Positions 38,958-47,398 of a DNA stretch of 64,000 nucleotides are shown piece after piece. The stretch spans positions 322,686-386,685 of the forward strand of contig CAXHEX010000002.1 of assembly GCA_964016105.1 (NCBI GenBank), given 5' to 3'. Position 1 is the first letter of the stretch. Every line of letters begins with the position of its first letter. Under the pieces are notes generated by a model. It did not search any database. It saw only the letters and a list, made by a program, of their open reading frames with translations, and had not been told where the DNA came from. A program made the position numbers and the translations under genes. This stretch comes from Ketobacter sp964016105. Lineage in GTDB: Bacteria; Pseudomonadota; Gammaproteobacteria; Pseudomonadales; Ketobacteraceae.

Positions 38958-39719
38958 ATGCTTTCCACAATTACACAAAGCTTTTCCGCCCTGCGATTAT
39001 TGCTGCATATCATGCTGGGTATTTTGCTTATATTGTGCACCGGCGCTATTTGGAATAACAAAACTAAGCTGGTGAAAAGTACAAAGCAGTGGTGGCTAAG
39101 CCGCATAACACGATTAATGGGGATTAAGGTGAATGTGGTGGGTTCCATACCCAGCCCATATCCAGGAAAGGGCATTTTGTATGTGAGCAATCATGTTTCC
39201 TGGATTGATATCCCCTTGATCGGTGGCCTGCAACAAATTAACTTTTTGTCTAAAGCCGAGGTGAAAAACTGGCCTCTAATTGGCTATTTGGCACAAAGCA
39301 CCGGTACTCTGTTCATCAAACGTGGGAACGGAGACGCCCAGAAGGTGGCGGAAGATATTGCTGGCTACATAGAACAAGGTCGGTCAGTACTTTTTTTTCC
39401 TGAAGGCACCACTAGCGATGGCCGTCAGGTTCGCCGCTTTTTTCCCAAGCTGTTTCGAGCTGCAGAGCATACTCAAATCCAGTTATGTCCGGTAGCAGTA
39501 CACTACAAGCTGGAAGACAACCCCAGCAACCCAGCTGCATTTATTGACGATGACGAATTCGGAAGCCATTTATGGAACCTTTTACGCTATCGAAATATTC
39601 AGGCCACGGTGGAATTTCTGCCGGTTCGACCGTTACCGTCAACAAATCTGAGCGAAACAGTAAAACAGGCACAGCAAGAAATTTCCCAATCAGTGGCCCG
39701 CATGCATGGGTCAGGCTAA
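38958..39719 (+). CDS. olsA: OlsA-like lyso-ornithine lipid O-acyltransferase (PlsC family)
   Basis: A 253-residue PlsC-family acyltransferase. An N-terminal hydrophobic segment (LLLHIMLGILLILCTGAIW) anchors it in the inner membrane. The catalytic HX4D motif is NHVSWIDIP near residues 75-83, with GTLFIKRG (block II) and FFPEGTTSDG (block III) in order. It would O-acylate lyso-ornithine lipid made by the upstream enzyme; a role on lysophosphatidic acid cannot be excluded. No clear ribosome site precedes the ATG, consistent with coupling across the 10-bp gap. Confidence 0.85.
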   Translation: MLSTITQSFSALRLLLHIMLGILLILCTGAIWNNKTKLVKSTKQWWLSRITRLMGIKVNVVGSIPSPYPGKGILYVSNHVSWIDIPLIGGLQQINFLSKAEVKNWPLIGYLAQSTGTLFIKRGNGDAQKVAEDIAGYIEQGRSVLFFPEGTTSDGRQVRRFFPKLFRAAEHTQIQLCPVAVHYKLEDNPSNPAAFIDDDEFGSHLWNLLRYRNIQATVEFLPVRPLPSTNLSETVKQAQQEISQSVARMHGSG

Positions 39720-39740
39720 CTACGATGCCAAACAAACCGG

Positions 39741-40805
39741 CTAGTACCAGTACTCAATTGCCTGATGCATCCAATCACGGCGTTCAGAGGTTCGTGGCAA
39801 CCAATTCCTAAAACTGGCTGCTGCTTGCATAATAAACTCCATTAAACACTGATGCCGGCGAAGCACCCTTTCATGCCGATGGGGTAGAACGGGATTGAAT
39901 ACGCCTAACGCATTGAAAAGCTGGAGCGGGTTTTTCTTTACCCACAACCAGGACCCCATTTCCAAGGTCAGAGGTAAATAGGTACCTCTCCGTTTTGTTA
40001 GGGTTGTTCGATAAACGTAATCCCATAAATCGCCATGGGTGGTGTAATTTCGAGACTGGGGTTCAATCAGGTAAAAACTGTAATTCGGATGAGTACGGCG
40101 AAACAGTAATCGGAATGCGAACATCTCGCCGATATCATCGAACGGGTCACGGGTATAAGCGTAAGGAAACCAAACCTGATCTCGATGACCAAATCCAGAA
40201 TGACAATCCAGGGAAATAACAAACTCAGACTCGAGCACTCTGTGTTGTACCAGCTCACAGACCGAGCTTGCCTCAATTTCCATCCCTTGATCCGACTTAC
40301 CACGATACCAGGGCAAATGGCGACTGAGTCTGTGCCCCCCTAATAGCATCGGCACCTTACCAACCGCATCAATGGGTGCATTTCGCATCAAGTCCACACC
40401 CCGGGCATTACTACGGGTACGTTTCAACATACCCGAAGGATTGACCAGGGGCACAAAGATTACTTTAATTTTATCAAGCACACTATGGATAGTTTCATCC
40501 CATTCAAGACGTTGGAATAAGGTATTCATGAATGAGAGGATCACTTGGGTGCCTATACGTTCGACCCCGTGCACTCCCCCCACAAATATCACCGTGGGTG
40601 CAGAAGGGTTAGAACTACCCACTTCAAAACTGTACAAGGGTAAGGCATCCACCCCATGCTCTATGGCCGTTAAAGTATGTACCCTGGCTGGTAGATCGGC
40701 CTGCTCAAGCCAACGATCCATTTGATACAGTTCAGGCAAACCCTTGAGCACTCGATCGGATCTAATAAGCGTCAAAAAAAGAGTGCTCCGTGACCAAGTT
40801 ACCAA
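39741..40805 (-). CDS. M14-family zinc carboxypeptidase-like protein
   Basis: A 354-residue M14 (carboxypeptidase A-type) metallopeptidase. Zinc ligands are GGVHGVERIG (HxxE) near residue 78 and DCHSGFG near residue 200. Substrate-binding VNPSGMLKRTRSNARGVDLMRN contains the Asn-Arg pair, and LTLEMGSW near the end carries the catalytic Glu. There is no signal peptide, so it is probably cytoplasmic. The start is uncertain: the longest reading begins with TTG 40805, which has AAGGA 4 nt upstream, while the first ATG is at 40721. It is last in a co-directional run from the EPS operon through msrA (42-bp gap) and its relation to EPS is unclear. Confidence 0.82.
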   Translation of the reverse strand: MVTWSRSTLFLTLIRSDRVLKGLPELYQMDRWLEQADLPARVHTLTAIEHGVDALPLYSFEVGSSNPSAPTVIFVGGVHGVERIGTQVILSFMNTLFQRLEWDETIHSVLDKIKVIFVPLVNPSGMLKRTRSNARGVDLMRNAPIDAVGKVPMLLGGHRLSRHLPWYRGKSDQGMEIEASSVCELVQHRVLESEFVISLDCHSGFGHRDQVWFPYAYTRDPFDDIGEMFAFRLLFRRTHPNYSFYLIEPQSRNYTTHGDLWDYVYRTTLTKRRGTYLPLTLEMGSWLWVKKNPLQLFNALGVFNPVLPHRHERVLRRHQCLMEFIMQAAASFRNWLPRTSERRDWMHQAIEYWY

Positions 40806-40847
40806 AAAGTCCTTTTTATAGCATTAGTTTGACAGGAATATTACAAA

Positions 40848-41510
40848 CTAAATGTCGCCATCAAATTCCGGTAGCCCGGTGGCAGCACAAGTATGATTAG
40901 GGCAATAGCCATTGGGATTTTTGGCTAGATATTGCTGATGGTAATCCTCAGCATAGTAAAAAGTGATTTGGCTTTTAATTTCCGTGGTGGTGGTGGGTAA
41001 ACCAGAGGCTGACAACAACCGGTCATAATTTTGCTGGCTAAGCTCGGCCTGCTTTAGCTGAGACTCATTGGTGGCGTAAATTCCAGACCGATACTGAGTG
41101 CCAATGTCATTTCCTTGCTTCATTCCCTCTGTTGGATTATGGCCCTGCCAGAAGGCCTTAAGCAGCTCTTGAAATGAAACTAGGTTTGGATCATACACCA
41201 CCATCACAAGTTCATTGTGACCCGTTTGGCCGCTGCATACCTCTTCATAAGTGGGGTTTGGAGTATATCCGGCACCGTAGCCCACAGCGGTGGTGTAAAT
41301 ACCAGCAGTTTGCCAAAAATACTTTTCCGCCCCCCAGAAACACCCCATCCCGAAATACACTGTGTTCAATGTTGGATTGAATGGCGGTACCTGAGGGGTA
41401 TTTAGAACTATATTTACGGGCGAAACTTCCATGGCTCGGGAACGTCCCGGTAGAGCCTCCAGCTGGGAAGGCATTTGCGGTTTTCTCTGTTTGATTGAAT
41501 CCCAAAACAT
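40848..41510 (-). CDS. msrA: Peptide methionine sulfoxide reductase A
   Basis: A 220-residue MsrA that reduces methionine-S-sulfoxide in proteins. Catalytic Cys lies in GMGCFWGAEKYF. Other family motifs are VGYGAGYTPNPTYEEVCSGQTGHNE, FWQGHNPTEGMKQGNDIGTQYRSGIY and FYYAEDYHQQYLAKNPNGYC; the resolving Cys residues are in the GYCPNHTC tail. GGAGGG lies about 11 nt before ATG 41510. A 45-residue N-terminal extension with no signal peptide precedes the domain. It sits 22 bp after the EPS barrel gene, so it is probably co-transcribed with the EPS operon. Confidence 0.95.
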   Translation of the reverse strand: MFWDSIKQRKPQMPSQLEALPGRSRAMEVSPVNIVLNTPQVPPFNPTLNTVYFGMGCFWGAEKYFWQTAGIYTTAVGYGAGYTPNPTYEEVCSGQTGHNELVMVVYDPNLVSFQELLKAFWQGHNPTEGMKQGNDIGTQYRSGIYATNESQLKQAELSQQNYDRLLSASGLPTTTTEIKSQITFYYAEDYHQQYLAKNPNGYCPNHTCAATGLPEFDGDI

Positions 41511-41532
41511 CGCGATCTCGTCCCTCCATTGT

Positions 41533-42819
41533 CTAAAAGGAATATAACGCCGATAGTCCCACTATATAAGCTTCGTAAGTTGCCGTCTCAGTTTTGCTGC
41601 GACGGTCTTCTGCGCGCAGCCAACCACGAAGTCTAAATGCTTCAGACAGATCCCTGTTGAGAGCCGCTAAATAATCAGTACTGTAACTTAAAAATAAAGG
41701 CACTGCTCCACCACCGAATTCCGTCTTTTGAAACAAACTATAGAACTCGAAGCTAGTTGTGGCGGATATGGTTCTAAAGTAGTTAAACCCTACGCCCTCG
41801 CGCTCAGTGTCAAGGTCACTCCTATGCAGATCATCAATGGCCACAAAAGCAAATACTGAAGCTTTGGAAACGCTGGAAAATGAGCGCTCATATCCAATTT
41901 CCGAACGTTTTCGTACGGTCAAAGACAGCAAATCTGTATTGGTATCCTGCAGTGTTCGACTGTTGCGGGTGAAATCACTGCCATAAAACCCGTCAACCGT
42001 GTCAGTAACTTCCCTGGAGCTGTACACATACAGCCGATCCAAGCCGAGCTCTAAATTTGCGGTTAGGCTATATTCTGCTCCTTCAAAATCGTCACCCCTA
42101 TCTGGCTCAACTTGTCGCTGCCCCAACTCAAAAGCGATCACACCTTGTTTTATGCGCTTTCGACTAACCAGTTTACAAGAAAGTGAATCGTATCCTGTGT
42201 CCGTATCGAAATCTGCCGAAGCAAATCCACAGGCCACCCCAACTAACGCTAACTTACTTATGGCATGGGAATAATCAAGGTATGCTTTGTAGCGATCACT
42301 ATCGTTTTGACTGCGTTCTCTGTAGACGTTTTTTTCCAGTGTGCCTTTTAACACCACCCGATCTCGTTTGGTATTAACCAGAGTAAGTACAGGGCTGGTG
42401 GTAATGGTATTTCTCTGATCTTGGTTGGAAGGAACCGAGGGAAGACGACTATCGCGCTCAGTAATTGCAGAACGCAGCTTGTTATTCCATGCAAGCCTAT
42501 CTGGTATTAGTTCCAAATTGAGGTAGGTATTCCCAGTTAAATATAAATTTGTATCATATTCACCACCGGAATAATCACGGTAGTCCGCTTCGTATTTAAT
42601 ACCATAGGAATAACTGCTTTCTTGGTCGCTGAGATTGGCCTTTAACAACAGAGTGTTTATAACTCCACTATCTCTCTCAAAACTCGACTTTTCTATATTA
42701 TCCACCCATTCGGTCTTTGCCCCTACACTGAATCCGGAATCAACCCCAGCCAGAGCCACAACAGGAAACAAAAACAACATAATTAAGAATGTATTTAAAG
42801 CTTGAGTCACTTTTCTCAT
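41533..42819 (-). CDS. EPS-locus outer-membrane beta-barrel protein
   Basis: A 428-residue protein with a signal peptide (MRKVTQALNTFLIMLFLFPVVALA) followed by repeated amphipathic beta strands ending in YSF, typical of a large outer-membrane barrel. It resembles the barrel proteins often found next to wza/wzz genes in exopolysaccharide loci (BBP2-like). It probably takes part in passing or anchoring the polymer at the outer membrane. Last EPS-specific gene of the operon, 25 bp after the CpsD-like gene. No enzymatic motif seen. Confidence 0.8.
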   Translation of the reverse strand: MRKVTQALNTFLIMLFLFPVVALAGVDSGFSVGAKTEWVDNIEKSSFERDSGVINTLLLKANLSDQESSYSYGIKYEADYRDYSGGEYDTNLYLTGNTYLNLELIPDRLAWNNKLRSAITERDSRLPSVPSNQDQRNTITTSPVLTLVNTKRDRVVLKGTLEKNVYRERSQNDSDRYKAYLDYSHAISKLALVGVACGFASADFDTDTGYDSLSCKLVSRKRIKQGVIAFELGQRQVEPDRGDDFEGAEYSLTANLELGLDRLYVYSSREVTDTVDGFYGSDFTRNSRTLQDTNTDLLSLTVRKRSEIGYERSFSSVSKASVFAFVAIDDLHRSDLDTEREGVGFNYFRTISATTSFEFYSLFQKTEFGGGAVPLFLSYSTDYLAALNRDLSEAFRLRGWLRAEDRRSKTETATYEAYIVGLSALYSF

Positions 42820-42844
42820 AAAATAATTTGAATTGCTCTTAGAT

Positions 42845-43567
42845 CTAATTGTTAAAAATTAAGCCCGCGAGCTTTTCTTCTCCCACTGCATCGATTGCGG
42901 CAAACAACTGCTTTTTATTAACCTTACCGTAAGGCACAACGATCACTGAAAAATCACTTAGTTCAGTCAACACGCGTGCCTCAGCCCATAACCCAATTGG
43001 CGGCACATCCAAAACGATATATCGATCTCCATAGCGCCGCTTTAGATCATCAATAAGCTGAAGCATTCGCTCGGATCCGAAATATTCGGCCCCTACTTCT
43101 GTTTGATTACCCAACGGTATCACCCTCAAACGAGGAATGCCCGTTGCGTATATAATATCATTTATATCCAGTCGATCGTCTGCCAAATAATCAAGCAACC
43201 CTGAATCCACGTCTATATCCAACAGCTGGTGTAAATTGGGTTGATATAAATTGCAGTCAATCAATAATGCAGTTTTTGTCTTATCCAGCGCCAAAGCTGC
43301 AGCCAAATTCGCAGCCACAAAACTGCAACCCGCTTCCCTTGTCACCGCAGCCACACTCACAACAAAATTACTACCACCAGCATGTTTCAGTATTTTTGTT
43401 CGAATTTCTCTAAATGAATTAAGAAATTCTTTGTTGGACATACCAGGATGCACCAACTTGCGGTCAGCCAGTTCCTCTTTGGAAAGCTGCCCTACGTCAT
43501 CCATGCTGGTAATGCGGGCTTTACGGGCAACGACCCTGGATTCGGTGTTGATTTCTTGCTTTTCCAC
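42845..43567 (-). CDS. CpsD/Wzc-C-like ATPase of EPS operon with degenerate P-loop
   Basis: A 240-residue MinD/ParA-superfamily protein of the type that partners Wzz proteins as a tyrosine kinase (CpsD/CapB). Walker A' is LLIDCNLYQPNLHQLL and Walker B is RYIVLDVPPIG, both recognisable. The Walker A region is AVTREAGCSFVAANLA: the invariant Lys of GK[ST] is Cys. The C-terminus ends AGLIFNN with no tyrosine cluster. It may therefore bind nucleotide poorly or serve as a structural regulator of the Wzz partner. Its ATG overlaps the stop of the Wzz-like gene at 43567. Confidence 0.85.
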   Translation of the reverse strand: MEKQEINTESRVVARKARITSMDDVGQLSKEELADRKLVHPGMSNKEFLNSFREIRTKILKHAGGSNFVVSVAAVTREAGCSFVAANLAAALALDKTKTALLIDCNLYQPNLHQLLDIDVDSGLLDYLADDRLDINDIIYATGIPRLRVIPLGNQTEVGAEYFGSERMLQLIDDLKRRYGDRYIVLDVPPIGLWAEARVLTELSDFSVIVVPYGKVNKKQLFAAIDAVGEEKLAGLIFNN

Positions 43568-45072
43568 TACAATGCTCCCCGCATATGAGCAACTGCGAGC
43601 CCAGAATAGATGGCGACAACCAACAGCATTAAAAATGCCAGCAGCAGCACGTCGCTTATATAGGATTTTTGGGAGCCAGCGGACGTCAAACGGGGAACTT
43701 CACCCAATACCGCCAAATTAGTGAATTTTTCTATTTGGCCTCTGAAGCGAATGCGTGAACTGAAAATCAAGTAAAATAGAATGAACGTGAAAGGCGCAAC
43801 TGCACCAATAATGAGCCCAGTTATCACATATTGCTCAAATCTTAGGCCAATAGCATTGTCTGGAAAAAAAGCCGGCTGTTCTATGCTAAAGGTTACTGAA
43901 TTGGTTTCACCATCTAAGGTCATGGCCAACCTCGCCTCTTCTTTTCGAGACAGCAGTTCTTCGTAGGTAGCTTTAGTCACATGGTAATCTCTGGTAACCG
44001 CAGCCACCTGGCTCTGATGTATCTCTATTCGCTCTAGTCGCTTAAGCTCATCGTCGAGTGTTTCCGTGCTTCTCTTGAGTTTTCTTTTTTTGCTCTCAAG
44101 GCCAGCCTGCTCTGATGACAACAAACTTTGTAGCGCGCTCATTCCCGCTATTGGGGCACTTTCCTCATCAGCAGCATCTGCTTTCGCCTGCTCTCTGGCG
44201 ATCGCATATTTCAAATCTTCGATCTGCAAACTGAGGTCTACCACATTGGGATCAGCATCAGGGTAAAGCTTTCTAGCTTCTTCGAGCTGAGCCTCCGCAG
44301 TTTGCAATTTCTCTCTGAGTTTATCCGCACGACTGGTTTTTTCAGTTGATTTGGAAAGCTCAGCCAGCTGAACCTCCAAGCGCTTAATTTGGGTTTCTGC
44401 GTCAACCACGTCGGATTGATTGGATTCTATCTCTTGTTTAACGCTGGTGATTTTTTCCCGAGCGGACTGCTCAGTACCATCGTAGTTACTTGCTACCAAC
44501 TGTTTTATACGATTTTCAGCCTCAATAATTTTGGCTTTATAGTTTTTAGTCTGCTGATCGATAAGCAAGTAATTCTCTTTTTTTGTATCCCGTTTACTCG
44601 CTTTATTTTGGGCGACAACCGCTTCGGATAGACTGGATAACAAACTATGAACTTGGGTGGGATCCCCACCCTCAAGAGAAACACGAACCAAATCATCAGA
44701 CAATGGTTGCAGCACCAACCCACTTTCTAGGAGTAAGACTATATCCTCGGTGGTAAGAGAAGCATTGCTGGAATCTGAATCAGCGATTCGCTTGATGAGT
44801 TCTGGTGCAAACATGGACTGCCTCAGATCCTCGGCAACCACCATCAATTGTTGCCCCCGCTCGGGACCTGGCGCCTGTTCTAAATCTGGTTCAACCACTT
44901 TAATAACGGCGAATGTTCGGAATACCTCAGGGTGAAGCATTCCTACACCTAGCACGCACAAACTGACTAAAGCAAAAAGCAGCACTACCCAGATCTTGTG
45001 TCTCACGGCTTCTTTGACCACAGTCGAAAGAAATTGAAACAAATAGGATGACTGGGTAGCGTTTTTGTTCAT
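43567..45072 (-). CDS. Wzz/GNVR-type polysaccharide chain-length determinant
   Basis: A 501-residue inner-membrane polysaccharide co-polymerase. Transmembrane helix 1 is near residues 25-48 (IWVVLLFALVSLCVLGVGML). The periplasmic part includes about 200 residues of coiled coil with strong heptads (KSTEKTSRADKLREKLQTAEAQ onward). A second membrane helix is near residue 412 (YVITGLIIGAVAPFTFILFYLIF). An extra third hydrophobic helix lies at the very end (DVLLLAFLMLLVVAIYSGL), beyond the usual two. It works with the Wza-like lipoprotein upstream and the CpsD-like ATPase downstream to control polymer length and export. Confidence 0.88.
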   Translation of the reverse strand: MNKNATQSSYLFQFLSTVVKEAVRHKIWVVLLFALVSLCVLGVGMLHPEVFRTFAVIKVVEPDLEQAPGPERGQQLMVVAEDLRQSMFAPELIKRIADSDSSNASLTTEDIVLLLESGLVLQPLSDDLVRVSLEGGDPTQVHSLLSSLSEAVVAQNKASKRDTKKENYLLIDQQTKNYKAKIIEAENRIKQLVASNYDGTEQSAREKITSVKQEIESNQSDVVDAETQIKRLEVQLAELSKSTEKTSRADKLREKLQTAEAQLEEARKLYPDADPNVVDLSLQIEDLKYAIAREQAKADAADEESAPIAGMSALQSLLSSEQAGLESKKRKLKRSTETLDDELKRLERIEIHQSQVAAVTRDYHVTKATYEELLSRKEEARLAMTLDGETNSVTFSIEQPAFFPDNAIGLRFEQYVITGLIIGAVAPFTFILFYLIFSSRIRFRGQIEKFTNLAVLGEVPRLTSAGSQKSYISDVLLLAFLMLLVVAIYSGLAVAHMRGAL

Positions 45073-45090
45073 ATTGCTGAAGAAAGTAGC

Positions 45091-45699
45091 CTAGAACAGT
45101 TTCTCAGGAACAGTCACTATATCTCCAGGCTGCAGCATAAAGTTGGATGAAATATCACCTTTCTCAAGAATATCATCAATAAAAATACTGTATACTTTGG
45201 GGCCTTCTTTGGTATTCCTATACAACTTTGTGCCATTACCTTTGGCAAACTCAGTTATGCCTCCAGTGAGTAGCACCACATCCATTACAGTCATACCTTT
45301 TTGGTAAGGGATTGAAGTGGGTCTTTGAACCGCCCCGGTAACACGAATTCGATGGAGGAACTCCGAGCTCACCGCACTGGTGACAACAACAGTCACCTGT
45401 GGGTTTTTAATGTATCTGCCCAGTTCTTTTTTAATGATACCGGCAAGCTCCTGGGGTTCCTTACCCGCTGCCTTGACGTCTCCCACCAAAGGTACGGATA
45501 TGAGACCGTCCGGCCTGACAGGCACATTGACGGATAGATCCTCATTGCGCCATACCGAAACGTTGAGGCCATCACCAATACCTATTTGGTAGACCTTATC
45601 AACCATGGAAACGGAATCGGCGGGCTGTTGAGCGGGCCCCTTGTTGGTTTCACATGCACTCAACAACACAACTGATATTATGGCTACTAATCTAATCAT
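45091..45699 (-). CDS. Wza-like polysaccharide export lipoprotein
   Basis: A 202-residue outer-membrane lipoprotein with lipobox LLSAC at residue 16. It has the Poly_export domain (YQIGIGDGLNVSVWRNEDLS, VRPDGLISVPLVGDVKAAG) followed by one SLBB domain (HRIRVTGAVQRPTSIPYQKGMTVMDVVLLTGGITEFA) and LQPGDIVTVPEKLF. It is shorter than E. coli Wza and has no C-terminal amphipathic helix, so it probably needs the operon's beta-barrel to cross the outer membrane. AAGGTGG lies about 6 nt before ATG 45699. Confidence 0.92.
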   Translation of the reverse strand: MIRLVAIISVVLLSACETNKGPAQQPADSVSMVDKVYQIGIGDGLNVSVWRNEDLSVNVPVRPDGLISVPLVGDVKAAGKEPQELAGIIKKELGRYIKNPQVTVVVTSAVSSEFLHRIRVTGAVQRPTSIPYQKGMTVMDVVLLTGGITEFAKGNGTKLYRNTKEGPKVYSIFIDDILEKGDISSNFMLQPGDIVTVPEKLF

Positions 45700-45744
45700 G
45701 AATCCACCTTGTTTGTTAGCTCGTCTATATGTCTCATCTATTTC

Positions 45745-47160
45745 TCATCTCACACCCTTACCCAGAATAACCACCTCAACCGTCTGAATGACAATCAAAG
45801 TATCCAGTAAGAGACTATGATTTTTTGTGTAGTACAAATCATACCTGAGTTTTTGTGCAGCATCTTTGATGGATGCACCATATGGGTATTTTAATTGGGC
45901 CCACCCCATTACTCCGGGCTTGACCCGATGCCTCTCAGAATAAAAGGGCACTTCCTCTTGTATTTTGTCCACAAGCTCAGGTCTCTCTGGCCGTGGCCCC
46001 ACAAAACTCATATCACCTTTCAACACATTATATATCTGTGGCAGCTCATCAAGACGGGTATTTCGTATGAATGCACCCACTGAGGTCACGCGATCATCAT
46101 CTTTTTGCGCCCAAACCGCTCCATTTTTCTCAGCGTCGCGCTTCATGCTACGGAACTTATACAGGATAAATGTTTTACCATTCAAGCCAACTCTCACTTG
46201 TCTGTACAAAATGGGAGCTCCGTCATCTATCATCACCGCAATGGCGGTAATCAGCATGAATGGCCACGCCAGCAAAAGTAGAACACCAGCAATAACGATG
46301 TCAAAAATCCGCTTTGAGATGTCTCTTATCCAAGAGTAGCGGAAACCTTCTGAGAACAACATCCAACTGGGATCCAGGTGAGACAGCTCAATGCGACCAA
46401 TCTCTCGCTCACAAAAGTCAACTGCGCTGATCACATCCACACCGGATAGCTTGCAGTCCAACATTTCGCTAACAGGCAGATTGCCTCCCAGTTCCCGGCG
46501 GCGCTCATCCATTGCCACCACAATTTCATCCACTTTCTGCTCTATGCAATAACTCAGCAGATCGCCGTCCAGATTCAGTATTTTGTGCTCAGGTATTGTT
46601 GGGTTTACTCGATTGCCAGAGACAATAAAACCACAGATCTTAATACTCTTATCACGATTGGAAACTTCCAGATTCTTCAACACTTCTGCTGCCTTGTCTC
46701 CCGCCCCCCAAATCAAAAAGCGGCGACGCAATTTGTCAGAATCCACCAGTAGAAAGAACAGCCCCCTGACCAGTAGGCAGAAAAACAGGCTGATCACAAC
46801 AGAAATAGACAACACGCCCCGGCCCAACTGCAGATCAGGAATAACGTAGTAGAGAATGGTCAGAGCAGCACAACCCAATAAGAAAAACGCCACCACCGTC
46901 CGTACCGCGACCCCTGAAAATCCCTCCGTCATTTTGGCCTGATAAACACCTAAAGACAGCGTACAAAACAACATGAGCACAGCAAAAACCATGGCCCTCA
47001 TGGCCATAGGGTCCGTGTAATCCATAAGATCCATGGAAACCCATGGATACTTGAGCTTTACCGCCAAATACACCGCAAAAATAAGCACCCAATACTCGAT
47101 CAAAGCCAGGATGATATATTGCAAAGGCATGTAGTGCTTAAAGATGCGTATCTGGAACAC
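45745..47160 (-). CDS. Undecaprenyl-phosphate glycosyl-1-phosphate transferase (EPS priming enzyme)
   Basis: A 471-residue priming transferase of the WcaJ/EpsB type that puts the first sugar-phosphate on undecaprenyl phosphate. The N-terminus has four membrane helices (residues about 13-130). A nucleotide-binding-like domain follows (RRFLIWGAGDKAAEVLKNL). The C-terminal catalytic domain begins with a membrane helix (KRIFDIVIAGVLLLLAWPF), then ILYRQVRVGLNGKTFILYKFRSM, TRLDELPQIYNVLKGDMSFVGPRPERP and KPGVMGWAQL. First gene of the minus-strand EPS operon. The promoter should lie in the 238-bp region divergent from the UDP-sugar dehydrogenase, where no JUMPstart-like sequence was seen. Confidence 0.94.
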   Translation of the reverse strand: MFQIRIFKHYMPLQYIILALIEYWVLIFAVYLAVKLKYPWVSMDLMDYTDPMAMRAMVFAVLMLFCTLSLGVYQAKMTEGFSGVAVRTVVAFFLLGCAALTILYYVIPDLQLGRGVLSISVVISLFFCLLVRGLFFLLVDSDKLRRRFLIWGAGDKAAEVLKNLEVSNRDKSIKICGFIVSGNRVNPTIPEHKILNLDGDLLSYCIEQKVDEIVVAMDERRRELGGNLPVSEMLDCKLSGVDVISAVDFCEREIGRIELSHLDPSWMLFSEGFRYSWIRDISKRIFDIVIAGVLLLLAWPFMLITAIAVMIDDGAPILYRQVRVGLNGKTFILYKFRSMKRDAEKNGAVWAQKDDDRVTSVGAFIRNTRLDELPQIYNVLKGDMSFVGPRPERPELVDKIQEEVPFYSERHRVKPGVMGWAQLKYPYGASIKDAAQKLRYDLYYTKNHSLLLDTLIVIQTVEVVILGKGVR

Positions 47161-47398
47161 GCGTTTTCCTTTACAAAACAGTAATTTATCTCAAACTATA
47201 TACGCAGTATAAAGCATTAAGTGAATAGCTACAAAATATCGCCAAAATCAATGGCAACCGGGTTCGAAATGCTACCACAATTCTTGTCCTGATCAGTGTA
47301 TTCCGCTGCAATCTACTGATAGTATTAAGCATTTGTTTCTACTTGCTCAATAGGCTGCCGTCTTTGATTGGCACTGACACCTCCCACAAGGACTACTT

